A program made the translations under genes and the position numbers. Positions 17,522-28,629 of a stretch of 64,000 nucleotides of DNA are shown piece after piece. The notes below the pieces were generated by a model. The model was not told the DNA's origin, searched no databases, and saw only the letters and a list, made by a program, of their open reading frames with translations. The DNA is from Enterobacter cloacae complex sp. ECNIH7 (lineage in GTDB: Bacteria; Pseudomonadota; Gammaproteobacteria; Enterobacterales; Enterobacteriaceae): NCBI RefSeq assembly GCF_002208095.1, contig NZ_CP017990.1, positions 2,108,001 to 2,172,000 of the forward strand, written 5' to 3'. The first letter of the stretch is position 1, and every line of letters begins with the position of its first letter.

Positions 17522-18742
17522 ATGCTCACCACCATCATTTACCGCAGTCATATCTGCGAGGACGTACCAGTGAAAGCGCTGGAAGTCATGGTTGCTGCTG
17601 CAAATAGTAAAAACCAGCAATCCAATATCACGGGGATCCTGCTGTTTAATGGCACACATTTTTTTCAGCTGCTTGAAGGGCCAGTGGAACACGTTTCTGC
17701 CATCTATGAGCAGATTTGCAACGACCCTCGCCACCACAACGTAGTGGAGCTGATGCGCGATCACGGACCTGTCCGTCGTTTTGGCAACGTGGGCATGGAG
17801 CTTTTTGATTTGCGACACTTCGACAGGGACGAGGTGCTGCAAGAGGTGCTCAACAGGGGGACGACGCGCTATCAGCTGACGTACAACGACCGCCCGCTGC
17901 AGTTTTTCCGCACCTTTGTCGAGGCCACGGAAAAAGCGAACTATTTTGAACTGCCCCCTGCGGATTCCTGGGAATTTGTGCGCGAAGAGACGCGCTTGTC
18001 CGCGCAGCCCGAGGTGGTCGCGAAAGGGGCGGATTGCAGCTTCGCGTTCCAGCCGATAGTCGATCCGTTTATGCAGCAGGTCGTCTCCTGGGAGGCGCTT
18101 CTCCGCACGCCTGACGGCGGCGCGCCGGGAGTTTACTTCGCCAGTCTGCCGCGTGACGACGTGTATGCCTCGGATTTACAAAGCAAGCAGGTTGCGCTCT
18201 CAATGGCCAGCGCGCTGGGGCTACAGGACCAGACGTTATCCCTTAACCTGCTGCCGATGACGCTGGTCAACATTCCCAACGCCGTGGATTTCCTGCTCAC
18301 CGCCATTGAAGAAAATGGGTTTGTACCCGAGCAAATTGTGGTGGAGTTTACCGAGAGCGAAGCCATTTCCCGATTCGATGAATTCACGGATTCGGTCAGG
18401 CAGTTAAAAAGCGCGGGCATCAGCGTGACGATCGATCACTTTGGTGCCGGATTTGCCGGGTTACAGCTGCTGGCTCAGTTCCAGCCGGACAGAATTAAGA
18501 TTAATCGCGATCTGGTCGCAAACGTGCACAAAAGTGGTCCCCGACAGGCCATTATCCAGGCGATTATCAAATGCTGTGCCTCGCTTGAGATCCAGTTCTG
18601 CGCGGTGGGGGTAGAGAAGGCTGAAGAGTGGATGTGGCTGGAGTCAGCGGGAATATCCCAGTTCCAGGGGCATCTTTTTGCCAGCCCGCGACACGGCGGT
18701 ATTCCCGCGATTGCTTGGCCGGAGAAAAAATTCGAATTCTGA
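17522..18742 (+). CDS. bluF: BluF, blue-light sensing BLUF-EAL anti-repressor
   Basis: A 406-residue protein matching E. coli BluF (403). The BLUF domain (about 1-95) binds FAD. Photocycle Tyr7 (TIIYRS) and Gln49 (HFFQLLEG) are present. The EAL domain spans about 165-400. Blue light makes E. coli BluF bind BluR and release it from DNA. Here the EAL core reads SWEALLRT, closer to active enzymes than the EAIV of E. coli K-12, and NLLP, EFTESE and DRIKIN are kept. However, the catalytic DDFG is IDHFGAG, so c-di-GMP hydrolysis is unlikely. The ATG has AGGAA upstream; 17 earlier in-frame codons are discarded. Confidence 0.95.
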   Translation: MLTTIIYRSHICEDVPVKALEVMVAAANSKNQQSNITGILLFNGTHFFQLLEGPVEHVSAIYEQICNDPRHHNVVELMRDHGPVRRFGNVGMELFDLRHFDRDEVLQEVLNRGTTRYQLTYNDRPLQFFRTFVEATEKANYFELPPADSWEFVREETRLSAQPEVVAKGADCSFAFQPIVDPFMQQVVSWEALLRTPDGGAPGVYFASLPRDDVYASDLQSKQVALSMASALGLQDQTLSLNLLPMTLVNIPNAVDFLLTAIEENGFVPEQIVVEFTESEAISRFDEFTDSVRQLKSAGISVTIDHFGAGFAGLQLLAQFQPDRIKINRDLVANVHKSGPRQAIIQAIIKCCASLEIQFCAVGVEKAEEWMWLESAGISQFQGHLFASPRHGGIPAIAWPEKKFEF

Positions 18743-18747
18743 TAAAG

Positions 18748-18878
18748 CTGTACACAATCCGGCAGAGTTAACTGTACGAACGGCAAATTTTATACAACAA
18801 TGTATTAACAGGTGGATGGAAAAGAACCCCGTTCACCGGTTCAAAATGCGGTCTTAGTTATACAAATAGTGTGTACAA
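18748..18878. promoter_or_regulatory. Cluster of GTACA-type sites between bluF and bluR
   Basis: Within 131 bp there are CTGTACAC (18748), CTGTACG (near 18772), the dyad ATACA-ACAA-TGTAT (18792-18805) and TTATACAAATAG-TGTGTACAA (18858-18878). They resemble halves of the perfect operator before ycgZ. Autoregulation of bluR is inferred. Confidence 0.5.
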
Positions 18879-18930
18879 TCTGATAAAGTTGGTGCAGTTA
18901 GGTATGGAAGTTCTGAGCGTGAGGGAGTTA

Positions 18931-19659
18931 ATGGCCTATTACAGTATCGGCGAAGTGGCCGAACGATGCGGTATCAACCCCGTTACGCTGCGTGCCTGGC
19001 AGCGCCGTTATGGATTGTTGAAGCCGCAGCGCAGCGAAGGGGGCCATCGTCAGTTTGACGATGAAGATATCCTGCGTATCGAAGAGATCAAACGCCTGAT
19101 GAAAAGCGGCGTCTCGGTCGGAAAAGTCAAAGCCTTGCTGGAAAACAAAGAAGTTTTGACGCAGGGCAACTGGGCTTCATTCCAGGAAGAGATGATGACC
19201 GTTCTGCGTTACGCCAGCCCGGCAAAGCTGCGTGCCAAAATTGGCGAGTTCCGCCGCGATCACGCGATAGACGCGCTGATTGACAATATTATTTCTCCCG
19301 TCCGTCAGCGCATGAACCAGGACCAAAATACCGTGCGTCACATGGCAAGCCTGTTAGACGGAGTTCTGATTGAATTCGCGATTGCAAGCCTGGCGGAGTC
19401 CCGCAAGAAAGCCGGTAAAGACGCACTGTTGATTGGCTGGGAATGCGATGACCGCACCCACCTGTGGCTGGAAGCCGCGCGCCTGGCGCAGAAGGGCTGG
19501 CACATTGACGTCCTGGCGGAACCCATCGATTCGCCGCGTCCTGAACTGTTCCCCGGGCAAAAAATCTTCGTCTGGACGGGGAAATCCCCAACGCCTCGCC
19601 AGCAGGAACAGCTTGACCACTGGCGTGAACAGGGATTTGCTGTCGCATTTCATCATTGA
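18931..19659 (+). CDS. bluR: BluR, MerR-family repressor of the blue-light operon
   Basis: A 242-residue homologue of E. coli BluR (YcgE, 243), paralogous to MlrA. The MerR winged-helix reads [20 protein letters not shown], then [20 protein letters not shown] helical region and a B12-binding-like effector domain that senses BluF follow ([16 protein letters not shown]). It represses ycgZ-ymgA-ariR. I chose the ATG at MAYYS, with GAGGGAG upstream; 20 upstream in-frame codons lie in the operator region. Confidence 0.94.
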   Translation: MAYYSIGEVAERCGINPVTLRAWQRRYGLLKPQRSEGGHRQFDDEDILRIEEIKRLMKSGVSVGKVKALLENKEVLTQGNWASFQEEMMTVLRYASPAKLRAKIGEFRRDHAIDALIDNIISPVRQRMNQDQNTVRHMASLLDGVLIEFAIASLAESRKKAGKDALLIGWECDDRTHLWLEAARLAQKGWHIDVLAEPIDSPRPELFPGQKIFVWTGKSPTPRQQEQLDHWREQGFAVAFHH

Positions 19660-19664
19660 GTATT

Positions 19665-19687
19665 AAGAGGCCTTAAGGGCCTTTTTT
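19665..19687 (+). terminator. bluR terminator
   Basis: A short stem, AGGCC / GGCCT, is followed by six T and lies 6 bp after the bluR stop. Confidence 0.8.
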
Positions 19688-19972
19688 GTTTTTGTCATTT
19701 TCTGTGCAAAATCTATCTCAAAAATAGGCATTTCCGATGCATATTTTACTTTTCTTCTCTTCGTTATGAATGCCGCGACGAAATGCATTATTAATCAATG
19801 CATTGAACAAATACATCCATCCTGACTGCATCCTCTCACAGGGTCTATGCTTAATAAAACCAGGCAAAAAGGGCGCTTTAGCCGAATGCCCCTGCTGACA
19901 GAGGGTTGAAGTGATAATCGTTATCACTAACATGGTGTTATGCCCTGATGGCTTATCAGATGAGGTGGACCT
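19688..19972 (+). promoter_or_regulatory. suf promoter region with Fur-type box
   Basis: Control region of the suf operon. GTGATAATCGTTATCAC at 19911-19927 is a near-perfect dyad matching a Fur box, 46-62 bp before sufA. E. coli suf is repressed by Fur and activated by OxyR, IHF and apo-IscR. I did not assign OxyR, IHF or IscR sites. No gene is seen in this stretch. Confidence 0.7.
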
Positions 19973-20341
19973 ATGGAACTGCATTCAGAAACCTTTAATC
20001 CTGCCGATTTCGCCTGGCGCGGCTTAACGCTCACGCCAGCGGCGGCGGCACATATTCACGAGCTGGTGGCGAAAAAGCCCGAGATCCTCGGCGTGCGCCT
20101 GGGTGTCAAACAGACCGGCTGCGCAGGTTTCGGCTACGTGCTCGACACCGTCACCGAACCTGAGAAAGATGACCTGGTGTTCGAGACAGACGGCGCGAAG
20201 CTGTACGTTGCGCTGCAGGCTATGCCCTTTATCGACGGCACCGAAGTGGACTACGTCCGCGAAGGCTTAAACCAGTTATTCAAATTTCATAACCCGAAAG
20301 CCCAGAACGAATGCGGCTGTGGCGAAAGCTTTGGGGTATAG
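19973..20341 (+). CDS. sufA: SufA, A-type Fe-S carrier
   Basis: A 122-residue HesB/IscA-family carrier, the same length as in E. coli. The three cluster ligands are present: Cys50 (QTGCAGFG), Cys114 and Cys116 ([10 protein letters not shown]). It accepts clusters from the SufBCD scaffold and passes them to apo-proteins. First gene of sufABCDSE, with GAGGTG as ribosome site. Confidence 0.97.
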   Translation: MELHSETFNPADFAWRGLTLTPAAAAHIHELVAKKPEILGVRLGVKQTGCAGFGYVLDTVTEPEKDDLVFETDGAKLYVALQAMPFIDGTEVDYVREGLNQLFKFHNPKAQNECGCGESFGV

Positions 20342-20349
20342 GCGGTACT

Positions 20350-21840
20350 ATGTCTCGTAATACTGAAGCAACGAGTGATGTAAATACCTGGAGCGGTGGG
20401 CACCTCAACTATAAAGAGGGGTTCTTCACCCAGCTCCAGACAGATGAGCTGGCGAAAGGCATTAACGAAGATGTCGTGCGGGCGATCTCGGCGAAACGCA
20501 ACGAGCCCGAGTGGATGCTGGAGTTCCGTCTGAGCGCCTTCCGTGCCTGGCTGGAGATGGAAGAGCCGCACTGGCTGAAAGCGCACTACGACAAGCTAAA
20601 CTATCAGGATTACAGCTACTATTCTGCGCCCTCCTGCGGCAGCTGTGACGATACCTGCGCCTCGCAGCCCGGCGCGGTGCAGCAAACTGGCGCTGAAAAC
20701 AGCTTCCTCAGCAAAGAGGTGGAAGAGGCCTTTAACCAGCTTGGCGTGCCCGTTCGCGAAGGGAAAGAGGTGGCGGTAGACGCCATTTTCGACTCCGTCT
20801 CGGTGGCCACCACCTACCGCGAGAAGCTGGCAGAGCAGGGGATCATTTTCTGCTCCTTCGGCGAAGCGATTCACGATCATCCGGAACTGGTGAAAAAGTA
20901 CATTGGGACCGTGGTGCCTTCAAACGATAACTTCTTTGCGGCTCTTAACGCGGCGGTGGCCTCGGACGGTACCTTTATTTACGTACCGAAAGGCGTGCGC
21001 TGTCCGATGGAGCTATCCACCTATTTCCGTATTAATGCCGAAAAAACCGGCCAGTTCGAACGCACGATTCTGGTCGCGGATGAAGGCAGCTACGTCAGCT
21101 ACATCGAAGGGTGCTCCGCCCCGGTCCGCGACAGCTATCAGCTGCACGCGGCGGTGGTGGAGGTCATCATCCATAAAGACGCCGAGGTGAAATACTCCAC
21201 GGTGCAAAACTGGTTCCCGGGCGACGGCAATACCGGCGGTATCCTGAACTTCGTCACCAAGCGCGCGCTGTGCGAAGGCGAAAACAGCAAGATGTCGTGG
21301 ACCCAGTCTGAAACCGGCTCGGCCATCACCTGGAAATACCCGAGCTGCATCCTGCGCGGGGATAACTCCATCGGTGAGTTTTACTCCGTGGCGCTGACCA
21401 GCGGCCACCAGCAGGCCGATACCGGCACCAAGATGATCCACATAGGTAAAAACACCAGGTCGACCATTATCTCGAAAGGCATCTCCGCCGGGCACAGCCA
21501 GAACAGCTATCGCGGGCTGGTGAAAATCATGCCGACGGCCACCAATGCGCGAAACTTTACCCAGTGTGATTCGATGCTGATTGGCGCAGACTGCGGGGCG
21601 CACACCTTCCCGTACGTTGAGTGCCGTAATAATACGGCCCAGCTTGAGCACGAGGCGACGACGTCGCGGATTGGGGAAGATCAGCTCTTCTATTGCCTGC
21701 AGCGGGGGATCAGCGAAGAAGACGCCATCTCGATGATCGTTAACGGCTTCTGTAAGGATGTGTTCTCTGAACTGCCGCTGGAATTTGCCGTTGAAGCCCA
21801 GAAACTCCTCGCCATTAGTCTTGAACACAGCGTCGGTTAA
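20350..21840 (+). CDS. sufB: SufB, Fe-S scaffold subunit
   Basis: A 496-residue core scaffold on which clusters form in the SufBC2D complex. The start at [11 protein letters not shown] lies 8 bp after sufA and gives the E. coli length plus one; the 13 upstream in-frame codons are the sufA tail in another frame. Landmarks are [20 protein letters not shown], the beta-helix core with [18 protein letters not shown], and the late [20 protein letters not shown] with the conserved acceptor cysteine. It is followed by sufC after 9 bp. Confidence 0.97.
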   Translation: MSRNTEATSDVNTWSGGHLNYKEGFFTQLQTDELAKGINEDVVRAISAKRNEPEWMLEFRLSAFRAWLEMEEPHWLKAHYDKLNYQDYSYYSAPSCGSCDDTCASQPGAVQQTGAENSFLSKEVEEAFNQLGVPVREGKEVAVDAIFDSVSVATTYREKLAEQGIIFCSFGEAIHDHPELVKKYIGTVVPSNDNFFAALNAAVASDGTFIYVPKGVRCPMELSTYFRINAEKTGQFERTILVADEGSYVSYIEGCSAPVRDSYQLHAAVVEVIIHKDAEVKYSTVQNWFPGDGNTGGILNFVTKRALCEGENSKMSWTQSETGSAITWKYPSCILRGDNSIGEFYSVALTSGHQQADTGTKMIHIGKNTRSTIISKGISAGHSQNSYRGLVKIMPTATNARNFTQCDSMLIGADCGAHTFPYVECRNNTAQLEHEATTSRIGEDQLFYCLQRGISEEDAISMIVNGFCKDVFSELPLEFAVEAQKLLAISLEHSVG

Positions 21841-21849
21841 GGAAAGCAC

Positions 21850-22596
21850 ATGTTAAGCATTAAAGATTTACAGGTCAGCGTAGAAGACAAAGCCATCCTG
21901 CGTGGCCTCAATTTTGACGTCAAGCCGGGGGAAGTCCACGCTATCATGGGGCCGAACGGTTCCGGGAAAAGTACGCTTTCCGCGACGCTGGCGGGGCGCG
22001 AAGATTATGAGGTGACCCACGGCTCGGTCGAGTTCAACGGCAAAGATCTGCTGGAAATGTCACCGGAAGATCGCGCGGGAGAGGGCATCTTTATGGCCTT
22101 CCAGTACCCGGTTGAAATTCCGGGCGTCAGCAACCAGTTCTTCCTGCAAACCGCGCTCAACGCGGTGCGAAAATACCGGGGGCTGGAGGCGCTCGACCGC
22201 TTCGACTTCCAGGATTTAATGGAAGAGAAAATCAAGCTGCTGAAAATGCCGGAAGATTTGCTCACCCGCTCGGTGAACGTCGGTTTTTCCGGCGGCGAGA
22301 AAAAGCGTAATGACATTCTGCAGATGGCCGTTCTGGAGCCCGAGCTGTGCATTCTGGATGAGACCGACTCCGGTCTGGATATCGACGCCCTGAAGATTGT
22401 CGCTGACGGGGTGAACTCCCTGCGCGACGGCAAGCGTTCATTCATTATCGTCACCCACTACCAGCGCATTCTGGACTACATCAAGCCGGATTACGTCCAT
22501 GTGCTTTACCAGGGGCGTATTGTGAAATCCGGAGATTTCACGCTGGTTAAACAACTGGAGGAGCAGGGTTATGGCTGGCTTACCGAACAGCAGTAA
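21850..22596 (+). CDS. sufC: SufC, ABC-type ATPase of the Suf scaffold
   Basis: A 248-residue cytoplasmic ABC ATPase that drives shape changes in SufBC2D. Walker A GPNGSGKST, signature GFSGGEKKR (the SufC form) and Walker B ELCILDETDSGLD are all intact. The Q loop MAFQYPVEIPGVS is typical. Its 3' end overlaps sufD by 26 bp, so translation is coupled. Confidence 0.98.
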   Translation: MLSIKDLQVSVEDKAILRGLNFDVKPGEVHAIMGPNGSGKSTLSATLAGREDYEVTHGSVEFNGKDLLEMSPEDRAGEGIFMAFQYPVEIPGVSNQFFLQTALNAVRKYRGLEALDRFDFQDLMEEKIKLLKMPEDLLTRSVNVGFSGGEKKRNDILQMAVLEPELCILDETDSGLDIDALKIVADGVNSLRDGKRSFIIVTHYQRILDYIKPDYVHVLYQGRIVKSGDFTLVKQLEEQGYGWLTEQQ

Positions 22597-23842
22597 TGCG
22601 CTCCAGCAGTGGCACCGGCTGTTTGAAGCCCAGGGCGGCACGCGCTCCGAGCAGGCGCAGCAGCATCTTCAGCAGATGCTGCGTCTCGGCCTGCCGACGC
22701 GTAAGCACGAGAACTGGAAATACACCCCGCTTGATGGCCTGCTGAACGCCGAGTTCGTGACCCGCCTGGCGGATCTCACTCCGGCGCAGCGCGACGCGCT
22801 GGCATTGCATGTTGATGCCGTGCGCCTGGTGTTTGTCGACGGTGAGTTCCGTCCGGAACTGAGCGACGCCCTTCAGGGGAGCGGATTTGATATTGAGATA
22901 AACGACGATCGCCAGAGCCTGAGCGCCCCGGTTCAGCCTGAGGTGTTCCTGCACCTGACCGAGAGCCTGGCCCGCAGCGTGACGCATATCGGCGTGAAGC
23001 GTAACCAGCGTCCGGCAAAGCCGCTGCTGCTGATGCACATCACCCAGGGTCTGGACGGCGACGAAATCAACACCGCGCACTATCGCCACCATCTTGAGCT
23101 GGCGGAGGGGGCTGAGGCCACGGTGATTGAACATTACGTCAGCCTCAACGAGACGCGCCATTTTACCGGCTCGCGTTTGACGATGAATGTGGCGGCCAAT
23201 GCCCAGCTTCACCACGTCAAGCTGGCGTTCGAGAACCCGCAGAGCCACCACTTTGCCCATAACGACATTTTACTTGGGCAAGATGCCGCAGCCTACAGCC
23301 ACAGCTTCCTGCTCGGCGGGTCTGTGCTGCGTCACAATACCAGCACGCAGCTTAACGGTGAAAATACCACGCTGCGCATCAACAGTCTGGCGATGCCGGT
23401 TAAATCAGAGGTGTGCGACACGCGCACCTGGCTGGAGCACAACAAGGGCTACTGCAACAGCCGCCAGCTGCACAAAACTATCGTGAGTGACAGAGGTCGC
23501 GCGGTGTTTAACGGCCTGATTAACGTGGCGCAGCACGCCATTAAAACCGACGGGCAGATGACCAACAACAATCTGCTGTTAGGGCGCCTGGCGGAGGTGG
23601 ACACCAAACCGCAGCTGGAGATCTACGCCGACGACGTGAAGTGCAGCCACGGTGCAACGGTCGGGCGGATCGACGACGAGCAGATGTTCTACCTGCGTTC
23701 CCGCGGCATCGACCAGCAGGCGGCGCAGAAAATGATTATCTACGCGTTTGCCGCCGAACTGACGGAAGCGCTGCAAGATGGTCAGTTAAAACAGCAGGTG
23801 CTGGCGCGTATCGGTAAGCGCCTGCCTGGAGGCGAAGCATGA
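22571..23842 (+). CDS. sufD: SufD, Fe-S scaffold subunit
   Basis: A 423-residue SufB paralogue that completes SufBC2D and is needed for iron entry. [15 protein letters not shown] near the N end and the C-terminal [20 protein letters not shown] are the family signatures. Length equals the E. coli protein. It starts inside sufC and overlaps sufS by 4 bp. Confidence 0.97.
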   Translation: MAGLPNSSNALQQWHRLFEAQGGTRSEQAQQHLQQMLRLGLPTRKHENWKYTPLDGLLNAEFVTRLADLTPAQRDALALHVDAVRLVFVDGEFRPELSDALQGSGFDIEINDDRQSLSAPVQPEVFLHLTESLARSVTHIGVKRNQRPAKPLLLMHITQGLDGDEINTAHYRHHLELAEGAEATVIEHYVSLNETRHFTGSRLTMNVAANAQLHHVKLAFENPQSHHFAHNDILLGQDAAAYSHSFLLGGSVLRHNTSTQLNGENTTLRINSLAMPVKSEVCDTRTWLEHNKGYCNSRQLHKTIVSDRGRAVFNGLINVAQHAIKTDGQMTNNNLLLGRLAEVDTKPQLEIYADDVKCSHGATVGRIDDEQMFYLRSRGIDQQAAQKMIIYAFAAELTEALQDGQLKQQVLARIGKRLPGGEA

Positions 23843-25059
23843 GTTTTCCCGTCGAGAAAGTACGGGCAGATTTTCCGGTTCTGACCCGTGAAGTGAACGG
23901 TCTTCCTCTGGCCTATCTGGACAGCGCGGCCAGCGCGCAGAAGCCGAACCCGGTCGTGGATGCGGAAGCCGAGTTTTATCGCCACGGCTACGCCGCCGTG
24001 CATCGCGGTATTCATACCCTGAGCGCCGAGGCGACCCAGCGTATGGAAAACGTGCGCACGCAAATTGCCGCCTTCCTCAATGCAAAATCACCTGAGGAGC
24101 TGGTCTTCGTGCGCGGAACCACCGAAGGAATCAACCTTGTCGCTAACAGCTGGGGCAACGCGCAGGTCCACGCGGGGGATAACATCATCATCACCCAGAT
24201 GGAGCACCACGCCAATATCGTGCCGTGGCAGATGCTCTGCGAGCGCGTTGGCGCGCAATTGCGGGTCATTCCGCTCAACGTTGACGGGACGCTGCAGCTA
24301 GAGCAGCTCGACGCATTGCTGGATGACCGCACGCGGCTGGTGGCGGTCACCCAGGTCTCTAACGTGCTCGGGACTGAAAACCCGGTGGCAGAGATTGTCG
24401 AAAAAGCCCATCAGGCCGGCGCGAAGGTGCTGATTGACGGCGCCCAGGCGGTAATGCACCACGCGGTTGACGTTCAGGCGCTGGACTGCGATTTCTACGT
24501 CTTCTCAGGCCACAAGCTCTATGGGCCGACCGGGATCGGCGTGCTCTACGTGAAGGAAGACATTCTGCAGGCGATGCCGCCATGGGAAGGGGGCGGCTCG
24601 ATGATCGCCACAGTCAGCCTGACGGAAGGCACCACCTACGCGCGCGCGCCGTGGCGTTTTGAGGCGGGTACGCCCAACACCGGCGGGATTATCGGGCTGG
24701 GGGCGGCGGTTTCCTACGTCTCCGCAATCGGCCTTGATAGCATTCAGGAGTACGAACAGCTGCTGATGCACTATGCGCTTGCCGAGCTTGCCAGCGTGCC
24801 GGATCTGACCCTCTACGGGCCTGCCGACCGGCAAGGGGTGATCGCGTTCAATCTCGGGAAACATCACGCCTATGATGTGGGCAGTTTCCTCGATAACTAC
24901 GGCTTGGCGGTCCGTACCGGGCACCACTGCGCCATGCCGCTGATGGCGTTTTACCAGGTGCCGGCAATGTGCCGCGCGTCGCTGGTGATGTACAACACAA
25001 CGGAAGAGGTCGACAGGCTGGTGGCGGGGCTTAAGCGCATTCATCAGCTGCTGGGCTAA
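23839..25059 (+). CDS. sufS: SufS, cysteine desulfurase
   Basis: A 406-residue class II PLP cysteine desulfurase that supplies persulfide sulfur. The PLP lysine is Lys226 ([11 protein letters not shown]) and the persulfide cysteine is Cys364 ([11 protein letters not shown]), the numbering of E. coli. It passes sulfur to SufE, encoded 14 bp downstream. The ATGA overlap with sufD confirms the start. Confidence 0.98.
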   Translation: MSFPVEKVRADFPVLTREVNGLPLAYLDSAASAQKPNPVVDAEAEFYRHGYAAVHRGIHTLSAEATQRMENVRTQIAAFLNAKSPEELVFVRGTTEGINLVANSWGNAQVHAGDNIIITQMEHHANIVPWQMLCERVGAQLRVIPLNVDGTLQLEQLDALLDDRTRLVAVTQVSNVLGTENPVAEIVEKAHQAGAKVLIDGAQAVMHHAVDVQALDCDFYVFSGHKLYGPTGIGVLYVKEDILQAMPPWEGGGSMIATVSLTEGTTYARAPWRFEAGTPNTGGIIGLGAAVSYVSAIGLDSIQEYEQLLMHYALAELASVPDLTLYGPADRQGVIAFNLGKHHAYDVGSFLDNYGLAVRTGHHCAMPLMAFYQVPAMCRASLVMYNTTEEVDRLVAGLKRIHQLLG

Positions 25060-25073
25060 CGGAGAGGCAAAAG

Positions 25074-25490
25074 ATGGCAGAACTGCCGGACAGAGACAAA
25101 TTGCTGCGCAACTTTGGGCGTTGCGCAAACTGGGAAGAGAAGTACCTTTATATCATCGAGCTGGGGCAGCGTCTGCCGCCGCTCGGTGAAGAGGCGCATA
25201 ACCCGGAAAACAGTATTCAGGGCTGTCAGAGCCAGGTGTGGATTGTGATGGAACAGTCTGACGACGGCACGATAGCACTGCACGGCGACAGCGATGCGGC
25301 CATTGTAAAAGGGCTTATTGCGGTCGTCTTTATTCTTTACCACCGGATGTCGGCGCAGGATATTGTCGCGTTTGATGTCCGCCCGTGGTTTGAAAAAATG
25401 GCCCTGACCCAACACCTCACCCCGTCTCGTTCCCAGGGACTGGAAGCGATGATTCGCGCGATCCGCGCCAAAGCTGCAATCCTTAGCTAG
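25074..25490 (+). CDS. sufE: SufE, sulfur acceptor for SufS
   Basis: A 138-residue partner that takes the persulfide from SufS on Cys51 ([11 protein letters not shown]), stimulates the desulfurase and hands sulfur to SufB. Length equals E. coli SufE. Last gene of the operon. Confidence 0.97.
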   Translation: MAELPDRDKLLRNFGRCANWEEKYLYIIELGQRLPPLGEEAHNPENSIQGCQSQVWIVMEQSDDGTIALHGDSDAAIVKGLIAVVFILYHRMSAQDIVAFDVRPWFEKMALTQHLTPSRSQGLEAMIRAIRAKAAILS

Positions 25491-25518
25491 ACTTACAGAA
25501 CAGCATTCATTCTGTTTC

Positions 25519-25547
25519 GCGAGGTGGTTCCCGCCTCGCTGGTTTTT
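25519..25547 (+). terminator. Probable suf operon terminator
   Basis: GCGAGGTGG and CCGCCTCGC pair with one weak position around TTC, followed after three bases by five T. It lies 29 bp after sufE and 41 bp before ldtE. Confidence 0.6.
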
Positions 25548-25587
25548 CAGCTTTCTGGCGTCCTGCCAGTGAATAAGGAATCTCAGC

Positions 25588-26601
25588 ATGAAGCGCGCGT
25601 CTCTAATAACTCTATTACTCCTCAGTTCGCTCGGCGCACTTAATTCGGCCCGCGCGATGGACTATCCGTTGCCGCCCGCAGGCAGCCGCCTGATTGGGCA
25701 AAATCAAACCTACACGATACAGGAAGGGGATAATAAGCTGCAGACCATCGCCCGCCGGTTTAATACCGCGGCGCAGGTGATCCTGGAAACGAACAATACC
25801 ATTGCGCCGGTAAACCCTGCGCCGGGAACCGTCATTACCATTCCGTCGCAGATGCTGCTGCCGGACACGCCGCGCGAGGGGATTGTGGTGAATCTCGCAG
25901 AGCTTCGGCTGTACTACTTCCCGCCGGGAGAGAACATCGTTCAGGTTTTTCCGCTCGGCATCGGACAGCTGGGGCTGGAAACGCCGGTGACGACCACGCG
26001 GGTGAGCCAGAAGATCCCGAATCCCACCTGGACACCCACGCCGGGCATCAGAGCACGCTCTCTGGAGCAGGGCATTAAATTGCCTCCGGTGGTGCCTGCC
26101 GGGCCAAATAACCCGCTGGGACGCTTCGCACTGCGTCTGGGCGTGGGCAATGGGGAATATCTTATCCACGGTACCAGCGCGCCGGACAGCGTTGGCCTGC
26201 GGGTCAGCTCCGGCTGTATGCGGATGAACGCCCCGGATATCAAAGCGCTGTTCGAACAGGTGCGGGTTGGCACGCGGGTACAGATTATCAATGAACCCGT
26301 GAAATTCTCCGTGGAGCCGGATGGTAAACGCTATATTGAGGTCCACCGTCCGCTGGCGCAGGTTGAGGGGGAAAATCCGCAGGTCTCGCCAATTGCCCAT
26401 TCCGCGGACTTTGCGACTTTTGTTTCTCAGGCGGGAAGCGATAAGGCGCTGATTGAGAAAGCCCTGGCACGTCGTGCGGGCATCCCGGTTATCGTGTCGT
26501 CGGGAAGCGGTCCGTCAGCCAGCAATAGCGTATTGTCGGTGCAGAACAGCCGGGTGTCTGCTGCGGTAGCGGAAGATGAAGGGGAGAAGGTGACGCAGTA
26601 G
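25588..26601 (+). CDS. ldtE: LdtE (YnhG), L,D-transpeptidase
   Basis: A 337-residue periplasmic enzyme (E. coli 334) that forms meso-DAP to meso-DAP 3-3 crosslinks in peptidoglycan. The signal peptide [16 protein letters not shown] ends at about residue 23 (ARA). A LysM module follows (about 41-87: [20 protein letters not shown]). The YkuD domain has His194 ([17 protein letters not shown]) and catalytic Cys210 (SSGCMRMN). The neighbouring lpp encodes the lipoprotein that other Ldt enzymes attach to the wall. Transcribed towards lpp, with a shared terminator. Confidence 0.95.
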   Translation: MKRASLITLLLLSSLGALNSARAMDYPLPPAGSRLIGQNQTYTIQEGDNKLQTIARRFNTAAQVILETNNTIAPVNPAPGTVITIPSQMLLPDTPREGIVVNLAELRLYYFPPGENIVQVFPLGIGQLGLETPVTTTRVSQKIPNPTWTPTPGIRARSLEQGIKLPPVVPAGPNNPLGRFALRLGVGNGEYLIHGTSAPDSVGLRVSSGCMRMNAPDIKALFEQVRVGTRVQIINEPVKFSVEPDGKRYIEVHRPLAQVEGENPQVSPIAHSADFATFVSQAGSDKALIEKALARRAGIPVIVSSGSGPSASNSVLSVQNSRVSAAVAEDEGEKVTQ

Positions 26602-26616
26602 CCGTTTGACTCAGGC

Positions 26617-26649
26617 AAAAAAAATGGCGCACAATGTGCGCCATTTTAT
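26617..26649. terminator. Bidirectional ldtE/lpp terminator
   Basis: A strong palindrome, AATGGCGCACA / TGTGCGCCATT, has an A run on the left and Ts on the right. It can end transcripts from both convergent genes. Lpp mRNA is very abundant, which fits the strong stem. Confidence 0.9.
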
Positions 26650-26661
26650 TAACAGGTACTA

Positions 26662-26975
<314 letters not shown>

Positions 26976-27153
26976 TTTTTTGATGGGAATACACCTATTT
27001 TTGATCGTTCGCTCAAAGAAGCATCGAATCAGCCCTTTTCGGGCAAAAATCTAAGGAAAAAAAGGCATTTATCATCGGATTCATCTTAGATAAATCGCAA
27101 TTAAATAGAAAAACCCGATTTGCATTTTGAATGACTTTGGCTAATACGAGGAA

Positions 27154-27184
27154 TAAAAAAAGCGCCCGGAGGGCGCTTTTTATC
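27154..27184. terminator. pykF terminator
   Basis: Stem AAAAGCGCCC / GGGCGCTTTT (either strand) with flanking A and T runs, 24 bp after the pykF stop. Confidence 0.9.
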
Positions 27185-27207
27185 CAAATTAATTGGTTCG
27201 GGAATTA

Positions 27208-28629
27208 TTACAGCACGTGAACAGATGCGGTATTGGTTGTGCCGCTTGGTACCAGTGCGCCAGAAACCATGACCACAACGTCACCTTTCTGTGCCAGACC
27301 GCGATCCACCAGCTCCAGAGCTACTTCTTTACCCAGACGGTAGAAATCATCCGTAGACGCGATCTCTTTCACCAGGTGAGGGATCACGCCTTTGCTCAGC
27401 ACCAGCTGACGAGCTGTGGTTTCGTTGGTAGTCAGCGCCAGGATAGTTGCATCCGGGAAGTATTTACGCACCGCGCGAGCTGATTTACCGCCCTGGGTGG
27501 CAACCACGATCAGTGGTGCTTCCAGTTTCTCAGCCGTTTCTACCGCACCGCGGCATACCGCTTCGGTGATGCGCAGCTTGCGGCTGTCGTTGTTGTAGTC
27601 CAGACGGCTTTTCATTACGCGGTCGGTACGTTCGCAGATGGTAGCCATGATGGTCACCGCTTCCAGCGGGTATTTACCCTTCGCGGATTCGCCGGACAGC
27701 ATAACCGCATCAGTACCGTCGAGGATGGCGTTTGCCACGTCGCCTGCTTCAGCGCGGGTTGGGCGCGGGTTTTTGATCATGGAGTCCAGCATCTGCGTTG
27801 CGGTGATAACCACTTTACGCGCGCGTACACATTTCTCGATCATCATCTTCTGCGCGAAGATCACTTCTTCAACCGGGATTTCAACGCCCAGGTCGCCGCG
27901 AGCAACCATAATGCCGTCAGACGCTTCGAGGATTTCGTCGAAGTTGTTCAGGCCTTCCTGGTTTTCAATTTTGGAGATGATCTGGATCTTCTCGCCGCCG
28001 TGCGCTTTCAGGTGCTCGCGGATTTCAACCACGTCTGAGCGCTTACGGATGAAGGAGGCCGCAACAAAGTCAACGCCTTGTTCGCAACCGAAGATCAGGT
28101 CCTGTTTGTCTTTTTCAGCCAGCGCAGGCAGCGCGATAGAAACGCCCGGCAGGTTAACGCCTTTGTTTTCGCCCAGGTCGCCGTTGTTCAGCACTTTACA
28201 GATAACCTTGTTGCCTTCGATAGCGGTGACTTCCATACCGATCAGACCATCGTCTACCAGCACGGTGTTACCGACGGACAGGTCGTTGGTGAAGCCTTCG
28301 TAGGTCACTGCAACGATTTCGCTGTTGCCGACAACGGATTTGTCGGTGGTGAAGGTGAAGGTCTGGCCCGCTTTCAGAGAGACGTCGTTACCGCCTTCCA
28401 GTTTGATGGTACGGATTTCTGGACCTTTGGTGTCCAGCAGGATGGCAGCTTTTTTACCGGTCTTGCTCATCACGTTGCGCAAGTTCTGGATACGCTGGCC
28501 GTGTTCTGCGTAATCACCGTGGGAGAAGTTCAGACGCATCACGTTCATGCCGGCGTCCAGCATTTTGGTCAGCATCTCTTCAGATTCGGTTTTCGGGCCG
28601 ATAGTACAAACAATTTTCGTCTTTTTCAT
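27208..28629 (-). CDS. pykF: PykF, pyruvate kinase I
   Basis: A 473-residue fructose-1,6-bisphosphate-activated pyruvate kinase making pyruvate and ATP from PEP. Catalytic Lys220 and metal-binding Glu222 lie in [22 protein letters not shown] and [20 protein letters not shown] follow. The C domain holds the effector site ([18 protein letters not shown]). It is 3 residues longer than E. coli PykF: the segment [17 protein letters not shown] replaces a shorter one before the effector loop. It opposes PpsA, encoded 23 kb away. Confidence 0.98.
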   Translation of the reverse strand: MKKTKIVCTIGPKTESEEMLTKMLDAGMNVMRLNFSHGDYAEHGQRIQNLRNVMSKTGKKAAILLDTKGPEIRTIKLEGGNDVSLKAGQTFTFTTDKSVVGNSEIVAVTYEGFTNDLSVGNTVLVDDGLIGMEVTAIEGNKVICKVLNNGDLGENKGVNLPGVSIALPALAEKDKQDLIFGCEQGVDFVAASFIRKRSDVVEIREHLKAHGGEKIQIISKIENQEGLNNFDEILEASDGIMVARGDLGVEIPVEEVIFAQKMMIEKCVRARKVVITATQMLDSMIKNPRPTRAEAGDVANAILDGTDAVMLSGESAKGKYPLEAVTIMATICERTDRVMKSRLDYNNDSRKLRITEAVCRGAVETAEKLEAPLIVVATQGGKSARAVRKYFPDATILALTTNETTARQLVLSKGVIPHLVKEIASTDDFYRLGKEVALELVDRGLAQKGDVVVMVSGALVPSGTTNTASVHVL

